Source: DASWIG01 sp965371445
GTDB taxonomy: Bacteria > Acidobacteriota > Thermoanaerobaculia > Multivoradales > J023
Length of the DNA: 41,809 bases
Direction of reading: 5' to 3'
NCBI GenBank assembly: GCA_965371445.1
Contig: CBDUYN010000081.1
Span: 1 to 41,809, forward strand
Position numbers and translations under genes: made by a program. The notes beneath the pieces are model-generated. The model worked only from the letters and a program-made list of their open reading frames with translations, was not told the DNA's origin and searched no databases. The stretch's first letter is position 1; the number at the start of each line of letters is the position of its first letter. Shown piece after piece: positions 1 to 8,955 of the stretch.

Positions 1-54
1 CCGGCGGCCGGCGAACCGGCGGCCGGCGAACCGGCGGCCGGCGAACCGGCGGCC
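1..54. repeat. 15-bp tandem repeat encoding PAAGE units
   Basis: Three exact copies of a 15-bp unit (ccggcggccggcgaa at 1-15, 16-30, 31-45) are followed by a partial fourth copy. In the frame of the downstream ORF they encode Pro-Ala-Ala-Gly-Glu repeats, a flexible linker. The array touches the window edge, so its true length is unknown. Confidence 0.9.
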
Positions 55-642
55 GCGTTTACCGAGGAAGACCCGGAGAAGCGGCGCCGGCGCAAGATCG
101 CCGAAGCCGCCAACTCGATCGAGACCTACGTCAAGGAACGCGAGCTCGGCCAGGCGAGCGCTGCCTTGAATTTCGCCACCCAGATGCTGGGCGAGTTCGA
201 AGAAGCGCCGAAGTTGCACGAACAGATCGTTTCGACCCTGCGCAACGACCTGGTCTCGCTCAAGAGCGCCGGCATGCGCCAGGCCCGCGAGATCGTCGAG
301 CAGATGACGAAGCTCCACGAAGAGAGCCGGCTGGTCCTGGATACGGGCGAGCACCTCCACGACATGGTACGCGAGCTCGATCCCGAGCATCCCACCGAAG
401 CGGTGAGGATTCTAGACGAGCTCCACAAACGCGACCAGGAGGAGCAGCGCTCTCTAGACCTCGAGACCCGGTCCCGCAAGGAAGCCGAGGCCGTCGCCTC
501 GATCGAGAAGCTCCTCGCCGAGGGCAACCCCGCCATGGCCGAGAAAGCCCTGATCTTCGCCGAGCGCCTGCTCGGCGAGTTCGAGCAGATCCCGGCTCTG
601 AAGCTCCGCATCGACGAGGCCCAGCGACAGGCCGAGAGCTGA
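1..642 (+). CDS. Charged helical repeat protein, 5' truncated by window edge
   Basis: The frame is open from base 1, so the start lies outside the window. After the PAAGE linker, about 190 residues are rich in Glu, Lys, Arg and Ala and should be helical or coiled coil. Two similar segments are visible: one around ALNFATQMLGEFEEAPKL and one around ALIFAERLLGEFEQIPAL, each preceded by a SIE motif. This points to a duplicated helical unit. No enzymatic motif is seen. The stop lies 5 bp before the kinase start, so the two are almost certainly co-transcribed, and the protein may be a partner or substrate of that kinase (inference). Family not recognised. Confidence 0.75.
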   Translation, partial: PAAGEPAAGEPAAGEPAAAFTEEDPEKRRRRKIAEAANSIETYVKERELGQASAALNFATQMLGEFEEAPKLHEQIVSTLRNDLVSLKSAGMRQAREIVEQMTKLHEESRLVLDTGEHLHDMVRELDPEHPTEAVRILDELHKRDQEEQRSLDLETRSRKEAEAVASIEKLLAEGNPAMAEKALIFAERLLGEFEQIPALKLRIDEAQRQAES

Positions 643-647
643 TCTCG

Positions 648-2405
648 ATGAAGACCCTCGGCAAGTACCAGCTCCTCGAGAAGATCGGATCGGGCGGCTT
701 CGGAGAAGTCTTCAAGGCCTACGACCCCTTCATCAAGCGGCACGTGGCGGTCAAGACCTGCCTCTCCGACGACCAGGAGATTCGCAAACGCTTCTTTCTG
801 GAAGCCGAGATCGCCGGCAACCTCCAGCACCGCAACGTCACCACGGTCTACGACTTTGGCCTCGAGGACGACCTCCCCTATCTCATCCAGGAGTACCTCT
901 CCGGCGAGGATCTCGACGTCAAGATCAAGCGCCGGGACTTCCTGCCGTATCCGGAGAAGCTCTTCTACCTCCTGCAGATCGCCCGCGGCCTCGCCTACGC
1001 CCACTCGAAGGGCGTCATCCACCGCGACATGAAGCCGGCCAACATCCGCATCCTTGAAGACGGCACCACCAAGATCATGGACTTCGGCATCGCCAAGCTG
1101 GCGCAGCGGCAGACCACCCTGACCCAGACCGGGATGACGCTCGGCACCGCGGCCTATCTCGCGCCGGAGCAGATCCGCGGCGACCCGGTCGACCATCGCA
1201 CCGACGTCTTCTCCTGGGGGATCCTCGCCTACGAGGTCCTGACCTACGAACGGCCGTTCGTGGGCGAGCAGATCTCGGCGGTGATCTACCAGATCCTGCA
1301 CCGCGAGCCGAAGCCGATCCGCGAGCACTGGCCTGGCATTCCCGATGACATGGCCGCCCTGGTCGACCGCTGCCTGTCAAAAGACGCGGCGCTGCGGTTC
1401 GAGAACGCCGCGGCGCTCCTGCGGGACCTGGAGACGATCCAGAAACGCGGCCGGGCCGATCGCGAAGAGGCCTCCGGGGCGAGCGCCATCGAGGAGGGCG
1501 AGACCGCCGACCTGCGCGTCCAGGGCACGGTGCCTCCACCCTCGGCACCGGCGCCGGCCGCGGCCGGGCTCGACGACCTCGAGCTCACCTCGGTCAAGCT
1601 CGACGACAAGACGCGGACGCGGGCGACCCCCCAGGGCAGCCTCGCCATGGCCGCACGGCGGAGCCCGGTCTGGAAGTACGTCCTCCTCCTCGGGGTGCTA
1701 CCGGCGCTCGCCCTCGCCATCGGCCTGTGGTTCGGCTCCACGGACCGCCGTGACGGCGACACACTTCCCGAGCCCGCACCGGGCAACGATCAAACCGCCT
1801 CCGACCCGACCTCCGACGTGGGAGCAGCACCCCCGACGAGCGTCGCGCCGCCACCGCCCCCGGAAACGGTGGACGTCGGCGGCACCGATGCGAAGGCCCC
1901 TCCGCTGCCGCCTCCCCCACCTCCCCCCGAGCCCGGGACCCTGTGGGTCACGAAACCCGCCTGGACCGACGCCGTCACGCTCAAGGTCGCGGGGGTGAAC
2001 CGGGCGCTCGACCGCGACCGCAGCGTCAACTTGAAGGCCGGCACCTACACCGTGAGCTTCGAGCTCCATCTGCACGACTACCAGGCGAGCGCAAGCCTCC
2101 CGGTGACGCTCCGGGAGGGTGAGCGGACTATGATCGAGGTCCCGATCCTCCAGCCCGGTGCGCTGACCGTGCGCGCCCTGCCCGGCAAGCCCCAGGCGCA
2201 GGTCGTCGTCGACGGAAGCTTCCTTCAGAAAAGCCCCATGACGGTCAAGCTGGCCCCGGGAGAGCACCAGCTGGCCTTTCGCCGAGTGGCAGGAGAAGAC
2301 CCGGGCCTCGAGCGCCAGCTCGTGATCCGACCGGGCCAGGAAACCGTCCTCACCATCGACCTCGATTCCGGAAACGTCCTTGAAAGAGAAAAGCCCCTCA
2401 ACTGA
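648..2405 (+). CDS. Membrane-anchored Ser/Thr protein kinase with C-terminal PEGA-like domain
   Basis: A Pkn/Hanks-type kinase of 585 residues. Visible are the glycine loop GSGGFGEV (14-21), ATP-binding Lys36 in VAVK, HRDMKPAN with catalytic Asp127, the DFG Asp145, and APEQ in the activation segment. All core residues are present, so it should be active. A Pro/Ala-rich linker leads to one transmembrane helix at about 342-364, then Pro-rich sequence, then a beta-rich PEGA-like tail (about 430-585) that would lie outside the cytoplasm. This is the usual sensor-kinase layout. ATG at 648 follows the upstream stop by 5 bp. The 3' end overlaps the next gene by 26 bp, implying translational coupling. 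The ligand is unknown. Confidence 0.93.
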   Translation: MKTLGKYQLLEKIGSGGFGEVFKAYDPFIKRHVAVKTCLSDDQEIRKRFFLEAEIAGNLQHRNVTTVYDFGLEDDLPYLIQEYLSGEDLDVKIKRRDFLPYPEKLFYLLQIARGLAYAHSKGVIHRDMKPANIRILEDGTTKIMDFGIAKLAQRQTTLTQTGMTLGTAAYLAPEQIRGDPVDHRTDVFSWGILAYEVLTYERPFVGEQISAVIYQILHREPKPIREHWPGIPDDMAALVDRCLSKDAALRFENAAALLRDLETIQKRGRADREEASGASAIEEGETADLRVQGTVPPPSAPAPAAAGLDDLELTSVKLDDKTRTRATPQGSLAMAARRSPVWKYVLLLGVLPALALAIGLWFGSTDRRDGDTLPEPAPGNDQTASDPTSDVGAAPPTSVAPPPPPETVDVGGTDAKAPPLPPPPPPPEPGTLWVTKPAWTDAVTLKVAGVNRALDRDRSVNLKAGTYTVSFELHLHDYQASASLPVTLREGERTMIEVPILQPGALTVRALPGKPQAQVVVDGSFLQKSPMTVKLAPGEHQLAFRRVAGEDPGLERQLVIRPGQETVLTIDLDSGNVLEREKPLN

Positions 2406-4212
2406 CGCCCGACGCGCTTTCACCGCTCTACCGGCGCGGTCCGCGGCGGCTGCGGTGATCTTCGGCCTGAGCGTTGCCCTTTACCTCCCAGCGCAGGAAA
2501 CGGCTCCACCGGTGATGGCGGAAACGATCGAGGAAGAGACCGCAGCCGTCGGCCAGCTCGAAGAGGAGGCCAACCTGGCCTTCGCCGACGACGAGCTCGA
2601 CACGGCCATCACCCTCTACCGCCAGCTGGCCTCGCGCCTGGACGGCAACGAGAAGCTACGCATCCTCCTCACCCTGGCCTGGGTCGAGCACCTGACGGCT
2701 CGCGACGTCGAGGCCCTGGAGACGCTCATCGACGCCCTGGCTCTGGAGCCCGAGACGCCGTTTCGCGCCGAGCTCTACGACGACGGCTTCCGCGACCTGT
2801 TTTTCGAGGCGCAAAAACGCGCCACCGAAAAGCGAGCCTTCCTCGTCAACCAGGCGGTCCGCCAGGGGATCGAGAGCCTCCGCGCCGGCGACCTGACCGC
2901 CGCGAGGCGTGGCTTCGAGGACGGCCTGCGGATGCGCGGCGACCATCCCGAGGCCATCTACAACCTGGCGCTCGTCGACCTGCGGGAGGACCACAAGGAC
3001 GACGCCCTGGCCGGTTTTCAGAAGCTCGTGGCGCTCGCCGAGTCGCAGCCCGGCGCGGTTTCCCCGGCGGTCCACGCCCTGGCGCTGACCAACCTGGGCT
3101 ACCTCTACAACCTTCGCCAGCTCTCGCTGGAAGCCGAGCAGGTGCTTGAAGAGGCCGTCCGGATCGACAAGCGCAGCGCCTCGGCCTGGTCGAACCTCGG
3201 AATCGCCCGCCGCCGCCTCGGTAAGACGAAAGATGCCGCCGACGCTTTCTCCAGGGCCTATCAGCTCAACCCCGACGACCCCCGGGTGATGAACAACCTC
3301 GGCCTCTCCTACATCGACTTGAAGGACTGGGTCGGCGCGGTGGCGATCTTGAAGCAGGCCACCGACCGCCACGGCGAGGACCCCAGTCTCTGGCACAATT
3401 TCGGGCTCGCCCAGGAGGGCCTGGGCAATACCGAGGGCGCCCTGCGTTCCTTTCGCCTGGCGATCGAATACGACCCTGGCGACGCCCGCGGCTGGGCGAG
3501 CGCCGCGGCCATCCAACTCGCCGACCGTTACTACGAGAGCCAAGACTACGCCGCGACCCTCGCCGAAGCCGCACGGATCATCGGCTGGCGGTCCCAGCTG
3601 GACGACGGCTGGACCTACCAGGGCCTCGCCAGAAAGGCGACCGGAGACCTCTCCGGCGCCCGCGCGAGCTTCGAGGAGGCGCGGCGCCTCGACCCGACGA
3701 GCGCCACCGTCCACAACAACCTGGGGGGCACGTACTTCGAGCTCAAGCTCCTCGCCGAGGCGGAGGCGTCGTTCGAGCAGGCACTCAGGATAGATCCGGG
3801 ATTCACCGAGGCGAAAGAGAACCTGAACGCCGTCCGGGAGATGAAATCACGGGGGACGACGCCGGCACCGGCACCGCCGACGCGAGGCCGGCAGACGACG
3901 ACGCGGCGCCAGGCCCCGCCGCCACCATCGCCGCCGCCAGTGTCGCGCGTGCGCGTCGGCCTGAAGTTCTCCGACACCGACTACGCGGCCCTCGGCCTGA
4001 GGGGCGTGCTGGTCGAATCCGTCGATGCCGGTTCCGCCGCCGCCAGGGCCGGCATCAAGCCCCGGGACCTGATCCTGGAGGTCGAGGGACGGGACGTCGC
4101 GAGCGCCGACGACTTCCACCGACTCGTCGCCGAGGCCGGCAAGAACGTCGTCCTGATCGACCTACTGCGGGCCAACGTGCCGCAGAAAGTCGAGCTGCGG
4201 CTGCGGCCGTAG
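2380..4212 (+). CDS. Secreted TPR protein with C-terminal PDZ domain
   Basis: A 610-residue protein. The start is a TTG inside the end of the kinase gene. It is preferred because a basic-then-hydrophobic signal segment (about residues 12-40, ending near YLPAQ) follows directly. Residues about 50-490 carry many TPR-like repeats (patterns such as NNLGxxY...A...F..A...P). A Pro/Arg-rich linker follows, then a PDZ domain at about 525-610 with a GVLVESVDAGSAAARAGI core and DLILEVEGRDV. TPR plus PDZ suggests a periplasmic scaffold or assembly factor. As the last gene after the kinase it probably works in the same pathway (inference). No protease triad is seen, so it is not an HtrA enzyme. Confidence 0.88.
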   Translation: MKEKSPSTDARRAFTALPARSAAAAVIFGLSVALYLPAQETAPPVMAETIEEETAAVGQLEEEANLAFADDELDTAITLYRQLASRLDGNEKLRILLTLAWVEHLTARDVEALETLIDALALEPETPFRAELYDDGFRDLFFEAQKRATEKRAFLVNQAVRQGIESLRAGDLTAARRGFEDGLRMRGDHPEAIYNLALVDLREDHKDDALAGFQKLVALAESQPGAVSPAVHALALTNLGYLYNLRQLSLEAEQVLEEAVRIDKRSASAWSNLGIARRRLGKTKDAADAFSRAYQLNPDDPRVMNNLGLSYIDLKDWVGAVAILKQATDRHGEDPSLWHNFGLAQEGLGNTEGALRSFRLAIEYDPGDARGWASAAAIQLADRYYESQDYAATLAEAARIIGWRSQLDDGWTYQGLARKATGDLSGARASFEEARRLDPTSATVHNNLGGTYFELKLLAEAEASFEQALRIDPGFTEAKENLNAVREMKSRGTTPAPAPPTRGRQTTTRRQAPPPPSPPPVSRVRVGLKFSDTDYAALGLRGVLVESVDAGSAAARAGIKPRDLILEVEGRDVASADDFHRLVAEAGKNVVLIDLLRANVPQKVELRLRP

Positions 4213-4250
4213 GCGGCTCCACCCGCCCGGGGCCAGACCCTAAAAGTCAC

Positions 4251-4324
4251 TGCTTTGCCCCTGTCAATTGACTCTGGGCTTACGCCATGCTTTGCCCCTG
4301 TCCATTGACTTTGGGCTTACGCCA
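4251..4324 (+). repeat. Tandem duplication of a 37-bp unit
   Basis: Units 4251-4287 and 4288-4324 are head to tail and differ at only two positions. Each begins tgctttgcccctgt and ends gggcttacgcca, and each holds a TTGACT hexamer. Only the second copy has a -10-like hexamer at the right distance. GC content is lower than in flanking genes, so the segment may be foreign or part of a mobile-element end. Confidence 0.9.
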
Positions 4325-4333
4325 TGATATGGT
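4305..4333 (+). promoter_or_regulatory. Sigma70-type promoter with extended -10
   Basis: TTGACT (4305-4310), a 17-bp spacer, then TATGGT (4328-4333) preceded by TGA, which gives an extended -10. The predicted start near 4340 leaves a leader of about 19 nt before the ATG at 4359. The -35 lies in the second 37-bp repeat, so the duplication supplies a spare -35 upstream. Confidence 0.6.
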
Positions 4334-4358
4334 CTCGAATCATCAAGGAGGACCTGTC

Positions 4359-4412
4359 ATGCCGCTCCCCACTCTGAAAGACTCCACGGCCCTAGTTGAT
4401 TTAGTTGAGTGA
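4359..4412 (+). CDS. 17-codon small ORF with strong ribosome-binding site
   Basis: AAGGAGG at 4345-4351 lies 7 nt before ATG 4359. The ORF encodes MPLPTLKDSTALVDLVE and stops at TGA 4410-4412. The promoter, the near-perfect Shine-Dalgarno and the short leader argue that it is translated. It may be a leader peptide, a free microprotein, or the surviving first codons of a gene whose body was lost. The downstream sequence shows no continuation in any frame that I recognise. Function unknown. Confidence 0.45.
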   Translation: MPLPTLKDSTALVDLVE

Positions 4413-4800
4413 TCCATCTTTGGCAAGTAAATGTTTCGGATGGATTTGTGAGGCTATTGGTGCCTTTCCACATAGGATCGCTGCTCACATCCCGCAAGGC
4501 GCCAGGCAGAGCCTGCCGCCTGCGTCGGGCAAAGCCCGCTCTTGTTCGGAACAGACACCCTTCCGCCTGGTCCGACCCCGCCCGTTCGGGCAGGACGCCG
4601 TCTGATCCTGCCACCCCTTTGCGTCTTGAAGACTACCCGACGGGGGGTAGTCAACCAAAATCCTTCGTCCTAAGTATGGGGTGTCTGATCGAGAAACAGA
4701 TGTCCGCCTCCGAATTGTTCGAGTGGCCGACGTCTCGTCCGGGGACGCATGAGCGTGTCCCCGGACGCCGCAGAAAAACCCTTACTTAAGGAGACGTCCC
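4413..4800. other. Intergenic region with several stem-loops upstream of the protease gene
   Basis: No convincing gene is seen. Small perfect hairpins lie at 4503-4515 (CAGGC-AGA-GCCTG), 4526-4538 (CGGGC-AAA-GCCCG) and 4631-4652 (GACTACCC-6 nt-GGGTAGTC). None is followed by a U-run, so they are not classical terminators. The first 70 bp remain low in GC like the repeat island. The Shine-Dalgarno for the protease (taaggag, 4788-4794) closes the region. Confidence 0.6.
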
Positions 4801-7758
4801 ATGCTCTCGAAACCGAGACTCGGCGTGGGGCTCATTCTTGTCCTGGGGATGAGCAACCTGATCGCCAGTCAACTGCAAGCCGTGGGGAACCCGGAGAGGT
4901 CTCCGGCCCTCGCCGAGAAGGAATTCCGTCACCCCGACCTTTCGATCCACGCCGTCTTGAAACGGCCGAACGAGCTGCCTCCGCAAGCCGCGGACCAGGC
5001 CCGGCAAGTCCTCGACGCACTGGGAATCGGCACCGAGCACGCCTTCGTCGACTTCCGCGCAGGGCGCTGGGCGACTCTGCTCGCGGCGCACCCGGTGATC
5101 CCGGGCAACGGAGTCGGCAACGCCCTGCGCTGGGAAGACCTGGGTGTTCCACCTCCACAAAACGACGCGGCCCTGGAGAACGCCGCCAGGAACGCCTTTC
5201 AGGGCTTCCTTGCCGAGCGCACCGTAGAGCTGGACGTCGACGTCGACGAGCTCGCGACGCAGGAGGCCAAGGTCACCGTGGCGCGCGGCGGCGACCTGGT
5301 GCAGATCCACGTGCCGCGCGTCGTCGAAGGGATCCCGGTCCGCACGAGCTACCTCACCGCGGTCTTGAGCCACGGCAATCTGGTGCTTTTCGGCGCCCAC
5401 CAGTGGGGCGACGTCAAGGTCTCGCGGCGTCCTCAGTTGAGCGCCGAGGAGGCCATGACGAGCGCCACCGAGTACCTCGAGCCCCTCTTCGTGAGCGGCT
5501 CCTGGGCCGAGCCGAAGCTCGTCCTCTTGCCCATGGCCCGCGGCCAGGCGCCGGAGCACGTGCCCTTCGGCCAGGGCTACGAGTACCGCCTGAGCTGGGC
5601 GGTCTATCCCGAGCTCGACGGTGAGGAAGGCGACTGGGAAACCCTTGTCGACGCTCACGACGGAGAGGTGCTGGCCTTCGAGGACACTCGCCACTACGTG
5701 GCCACCGACCGCCGCGTCCAGGGTGGCGTCTATCCGGTGTCGAACGACGGCCAGGCGCCCGACGGTGTCGAGCAGGCCGGCTGGCCGATGCCGTTTGACG
5801 ACGTCACGACACCGAGCGGCACGGTCGTCACCGACAGCGGCGGCAACCTGCCGGACCCGGTCGACGGCACGATCACCGCGAGCCTCAGCGGTCCCTACAT
5901 CCACATGAACGACCTCTGCGGCCCGATCAGCCTGTCCTCGACCGGCGACGTCGACTTTGGGACCTCCTCAGGCACCGACTGCACGACGCCGGGCTACGGC
6001 GGCGCGGGCAACACCCACTCCTCCCGCTCGGGCTTTTACGAGCTCAACCGGATCAAGGAGATCGCCCGCTCGCACCTGCCTTCCAACACCTGGCTCCAGC
6101 AGACGCTCCAGTCGAACATGAACATCAACTCGGCCTGTAACGCCTACTGGAACGGCACGGTGAACTTCTTCCGTTCCAGCACCAACTGCGGCAACACGGG
6201 CGAGATCGCCGCGGTCTTCGACCACGAGTGGGGTCACGGCATGGACGCCAACGACGCCACTCCGGGGATCTCCTACCCTGGCGAGGGCATCGCCGACCTC
6301 TACGCCGCGCTGCGGCTCAACACCTCGTGCATCGGCCGCGGCTTCTGGCTGAACCAGAACTGCACCGGCTACGGCGACCCCTGTATCGACTGCAGCGGCA
6401 TCCGTGACATCGACTACGCGATGCGCGTCTCGGGCCTTCCCCACACCTACACCTGGGCCAACGGTTCCTACTGCGGCAGCGTCCACTGCAAGGGAGCCGT
6501 CTACGCCGAGGCGGTGTGGGACCTCTGGAAGCGCGACCTGCCGGCGGCGCCCTACTCCATGGACGACAACACCGCCATGGAGGTCGTGACCCGGCTGACC
6601 TACCTCGGTGCCGGCGGCGTCGGCACCTGGTTTTCGGGCGGCCCGCCCTGGGGCGGCTGCGCAGCGACCAGCGGCTACATGAAATTCCTCGCCGCCGACG
6701 ACGACAACGGCAACACCACCGACGGCACGCCGCACATGACGGCGATCTACAGCGCTTTTAACCGCCACGAGATCGCCTGCTCGACCCCGACGGTCCAGGA
6801 CTCGGGCTGCGCCGGCACGCCGACGATCGCGCCCGTCGTCACCGCCTCGCCTCAGGACCGCGCCGCCGATCTGAGCTGGAACGCGGTCTCTGGCGCCACC
6901 AAGTACCAGGTCTTTCGCACCGACTCGGTCTTCGACTGTAGCTTCGGCAAGGAGAAAGTCGGCGAGACCACCTCGACGTCGTTTGGCGACAGCGGCCTCC
7001 AGAACGGACGCGAGTACTCCTACGTCGTGATCCCGATCGGCGCCGCCGACACCTGCATGGGACCCGCCTCGAGCTGTGCTCAGGTCGTCCCGGTCGAGGA
7101 CCCGGTGCCTCCGGGTTACTACCGCTGCATCGTCGACGTCGACGCCGGGACGAGCACCTGCGACGACAGCGAGGTGACGCTCACGACCAACTCCGGCATC
7201 TACCGGGTCGCCAAGATCGACATGGACGGCTACCTGCGCATGGACGCGATCGTCGACATCTGCTCTCCCAGCGGCTACGCGACGCACTTCACGGACTCGC
7301 CGTCGGGCAACGGCTGGGGCGGAGATTCCGGGCACACGACCCACGACGCCGAAGCCCAGCTCTACTACAACGACTTCTCCTTCTGGGGTCCCTACGACTA
7401 CGCCCGCTACGTAGCCGAGCCCGTGCTCCTGGAGCAGGACGTCGTCGCGGCGAGCGGCTGTTACCAGACCCACTGGTCGATTCAGGAGGACGTCTTGCGT
7501 TTCGACGACGACGGCGATCCCGCCGACTCCTCGAAGCTTGTCCTCAACTCCTTCAACAGCTTCGAGCTCGCCCCCTACGACGAGGCCGACTCGGAGGATC
7601 CCGGCGGCCTCTACGCCGACCTCTGGTACGCCGGCCTGAACCGAACCGTGGGCTCCTCGAGCCGTTCGGGCACCGGCGTCGGCCGGGCCTGTTTTGTGCT
7701 CAGCGACACCGTGAACCCGGATCCCGCGATCCTCGCCGACCTCTGCGCGGCGAACTGA
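4801..7758 (+). CDS. Secreted zinc metalloprotease (fungalysin/thermolysin-like gluzincin) with FnIII and C-terminal accessory domain
   Basis: A 985-residue exported protein. An N-terminal signal peptide (about 1-28) precedes a pro-region of about 300 residues that should inhibit and fold the enzyme. The catalytic core has HEWGH (His475, Glu476, His479) and a downstream GEGIAD whose Glu495 is the likely third zinc ligand, in the manner of M36/M4 gluzincins. The His-to-Glu spacing is shorter than usual. A fibronectin type III-like domain occupies about 680-770. The last about 210 residues form a Cys-containing beta domain that recurs as the main body of the next gene. Start: ATG 4801 with taaggag 7 nt upstream. 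Role: extracellular protein degradation. The family call is firm; the exact MEROPS family is not. Confidence 0.88.
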   Translation: MLSKPRLGVGLILVLGMSNLIASQLQAVGNPERSPALAEKEFRHPDLSIHAVLKRPNELPPQAADQARQVLDALGIGTEHAFVDFRAGRWATLLAAHPVIPGNGVGNALRWEDLGVPPPQNDAALENAARNAFQGFLAERTVELDVDVDELATQEAKVTVARGGDLVQIHVPRVVEGIPVRTSYLTAVLSHGNLVLFGAHQWGDVKVSRRPQLSAEEAMTSATEYLEPLFVSGSWAEPKLVLLPMARGQAPEHVPFGQGYEYRLSWAVYPELDGEEGDWETLVDAHDGEVLAFEDTRHYVATDRRVQGGVYPVSNDGQAPDGVEQAGWPMPFDDVTTPSGTVVTDSGGNLPDPVDGTITASLSGPYIHMNDLCGPISLSSTGDVDFGTSSGTDCTTPGYGGAGNTHSSRSGFYELNRIKEIARSHLPSNTWLQQTLQSNMNINSACNAYWNGTVNFFRSSTNCGNTGEIAAVFDHEWGHGMDANDATPGISYPGEGIADLYAALRLNTSCIGRGFWLNQNCTGYGDPCIDCSGIRDIDYAMRVSGLPHTYTWANGSYCGSVHCKGAVYAEAVWDLWKRDLPAAPYSMDDNTAMEVVTRLTYLGAGGVGTWFSGGPPWGGCAATSGYMKFLAADDDNGNTTDGTPHMTAIYSAFNRHEIACSTPTVQDSGCAGTPTIAPVVTASPQDRAADLSWNAVSGATKYQVFRTDSVFDCSFGKEKVGETTSTSFGDSGLQNGREYSYVVIPIGAADTCMGPASSCAQVVPVEDPVPPGYYRCIVDVDAGTSTCDDSEVTLTTNSGIYRVAKIDMDGYLRMDAIVDICSPSGYATHFTDSPSGNGWGGDSGHTTHDAEAQLYYNDFSFWGPYDYARYVAEPVLLEQDVVAASGCYQTHWSIQEDVLRFDDDGDPADSSKLVLNSFNSFELAPYDEADSEDPGGLYADLWYAGLNRTVGSSSRSGTGVGRACFVLSDTVNPDPAILADLCAAN

Positions 7759-7789
7759 CGCGGCATCGATCGAAAGCGAGAACGTCATC

Positions 7790-8848
7790 ATGAAGACGAA
7801 AGGAATGACCACGCATTCGACTGCCTCCGCCCTGAGCGTCCTGACGCTCGCCGGGCTCGGCGTCCTGCTCCTCGCCCTACCGGCCGCGGCCGGCACCACG
7901 GGGACGACCACCTATCAATGCAGCGTCGACGTCGTCCGCTCGACCCACGACTGCACGGACAACGTCATCACCCTGACCACCAACAGCGGCAGCTACCGGG
8001 TGGCCCGCGCCGACCTCTCCTCCGCCAGCTACAAGCGCCTCGACGCCTTCGTCGACGTCTGCGCCCCGACCGGCTGGTGGTTCCACCTCGCCGACTCGCC
8101 GACCTGCAACGGCTACGGCGGCGACGGCGCCACCACCGAGCACGACGCCGAGGCCTACAACCTCGGCACCGACTTCGGTATGTACTCGACCTACGACACG
8201 AGCCGCAGCGCTTTTCGGGTGACCTACAACTCGGAGGACGTCGTCGCCGCCTCGGGCTGCTACCGCGTCCAGTGGACGATCTACGAGGACCGGATCCTCT
8301 TCGACGACGGAGGCGATCCCGCCGACTCGTCGCTCGTCGACGTACGCTCCGTCCACGGCTTCGACTCGGCGCCCTACGCCGAGAGCGACTCCGAGGACCC
8401 GACCGGCGCCGACGCCGACCTCTGGTACGTCGGCATGAACCGCACCGTGGCTTCCTCCTCGCGCTCCGGCACGGGGACTCTGAACGCCTGCTTCGTCCTG
8501 AGCACGACGACGAGCCCCGACCCGGCGGTGCTCTCGGCCCACTGTCCGGCCTGGTCTCCGCCTCCACCGCCGGTGGCCTCGCTCTCCTGTTACCAGACCA
8601 GCTATCCGAAGCACACTTGCACCGGCTCGGCGACCGGCGGCGTCACTCCCAACACCCCCTACTGGCAGACGAACGGCGGCGCCTGGTATGCCGGGGGCTG
8701 GAGCAAGTCCTTCATCTGCAAGTACCTGCAGTACCTGCAAGGCGGCACCCTGACCGTCGGCTTCAAGGTCCAGGACTCGATCGGCCAGTGGTCGAACACG
8801 AGGATCTGGAGATGCCGCGGCAGGATCCCGATACCGCAGGAGCAGTGA
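7790..8848 (+). CDS. Secreted protein homologous to the C-terminal domain of the adjacent metalloprotease
   Basis: 352 residues with a signal peptide ending near AAAG (about residue 35). Residues about 40-265 align along their length with residues about 775-985 of the upstream protease. Shared landmarks include LTTNSG.YRVA, DVVAASGCY, GDPADSS, SDSEDP and the NRT.....SRSGTG segment. A PPPPP linker then leads to a unique about 85-residue tail with four Cys. No catalytic motif is visible. It lies 31 bp after the protease stop, so co-expression is likely. It could be a substrate-binding, inhibitory or surface-attachment partner (inference). Start ATG 7790; an in-frame ATG five codons later is an alternative. 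Confidence 0.8.
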   Translation: MKTKGMTTHSTASALSVLTLAGLGVLLLALPAAAGTTGTTTYQCSVDVVRSTHDCTDNVITLTTNSGSYRVARADLSSASYKRLDAFVDVCAPTGWWFHLADSPTCNGYGGDGATTEHDAEAYNLGTDFGMYSTYDTSRSAFRVTYNSEDVVAASGCYRVQWTIYEDRILFDDGGDPADSSLVDVRSVHGFDSAPYAESDSEDPTGADADLWYVGMNRTVASSSRSGTGTLNACFVLSTTTSPDPAVLSAHCPAWSPPPPPVASLSCYQTSYPKHTCTGSATGGVTPNTPYWQTNGGAWYAGGWSKSFICKYLQYLQGGTLTVGFKVQDSIGQWSNTRIWRCRGRIPIPQEQ

Positions 8849-8862
8849 TCGCTCCATAGACT

Positions 8863-8889
8863 GCCGCCCCGTCCTCCGGGCGGGGCGGC
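8863..8889. terminator. GC-rich hairpin between convergent genes
   Basis: GCCGCCCCG (8863-8871) pairs perfectly with CGGGGCGGC (8881-8889) across a 9-nt loop. It sits between a plus-strand stop (8848) and a minus-strand stop (8956), where a bidirectional terminator is expected. No U-run follows on either strand, so the call is moderate. Confidence 0.45.
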
Positions 8890-8955
8890 GCTGGCGAGCT
8901 TTGCGAGGCTCGTCGAGACGTGACGCCACACGGCGAGCTTTCTGGCACCACCGGC

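Noticed and set aside
4631..4652. Perfect 8-bp hairpin considered as a terminator
   Set aside because: No U-run on either strand and no gene ends close by; kept only as an unexplained structure.
4749..5624. Long plus-strand frame upstream of and overlapping the metalloprotease
   Set aside because: Arg/Pro-rich product without motifs, covered by the protease frame, which has a signal peptide and HExxH.
5968..7911. Long minus-strand frame of 647 codons opposite the protease
   Set aside because: A Val/Ala/Gly/Arg-rich shadow caused by high GC; no domain, and the opposite strand is clearly coding.
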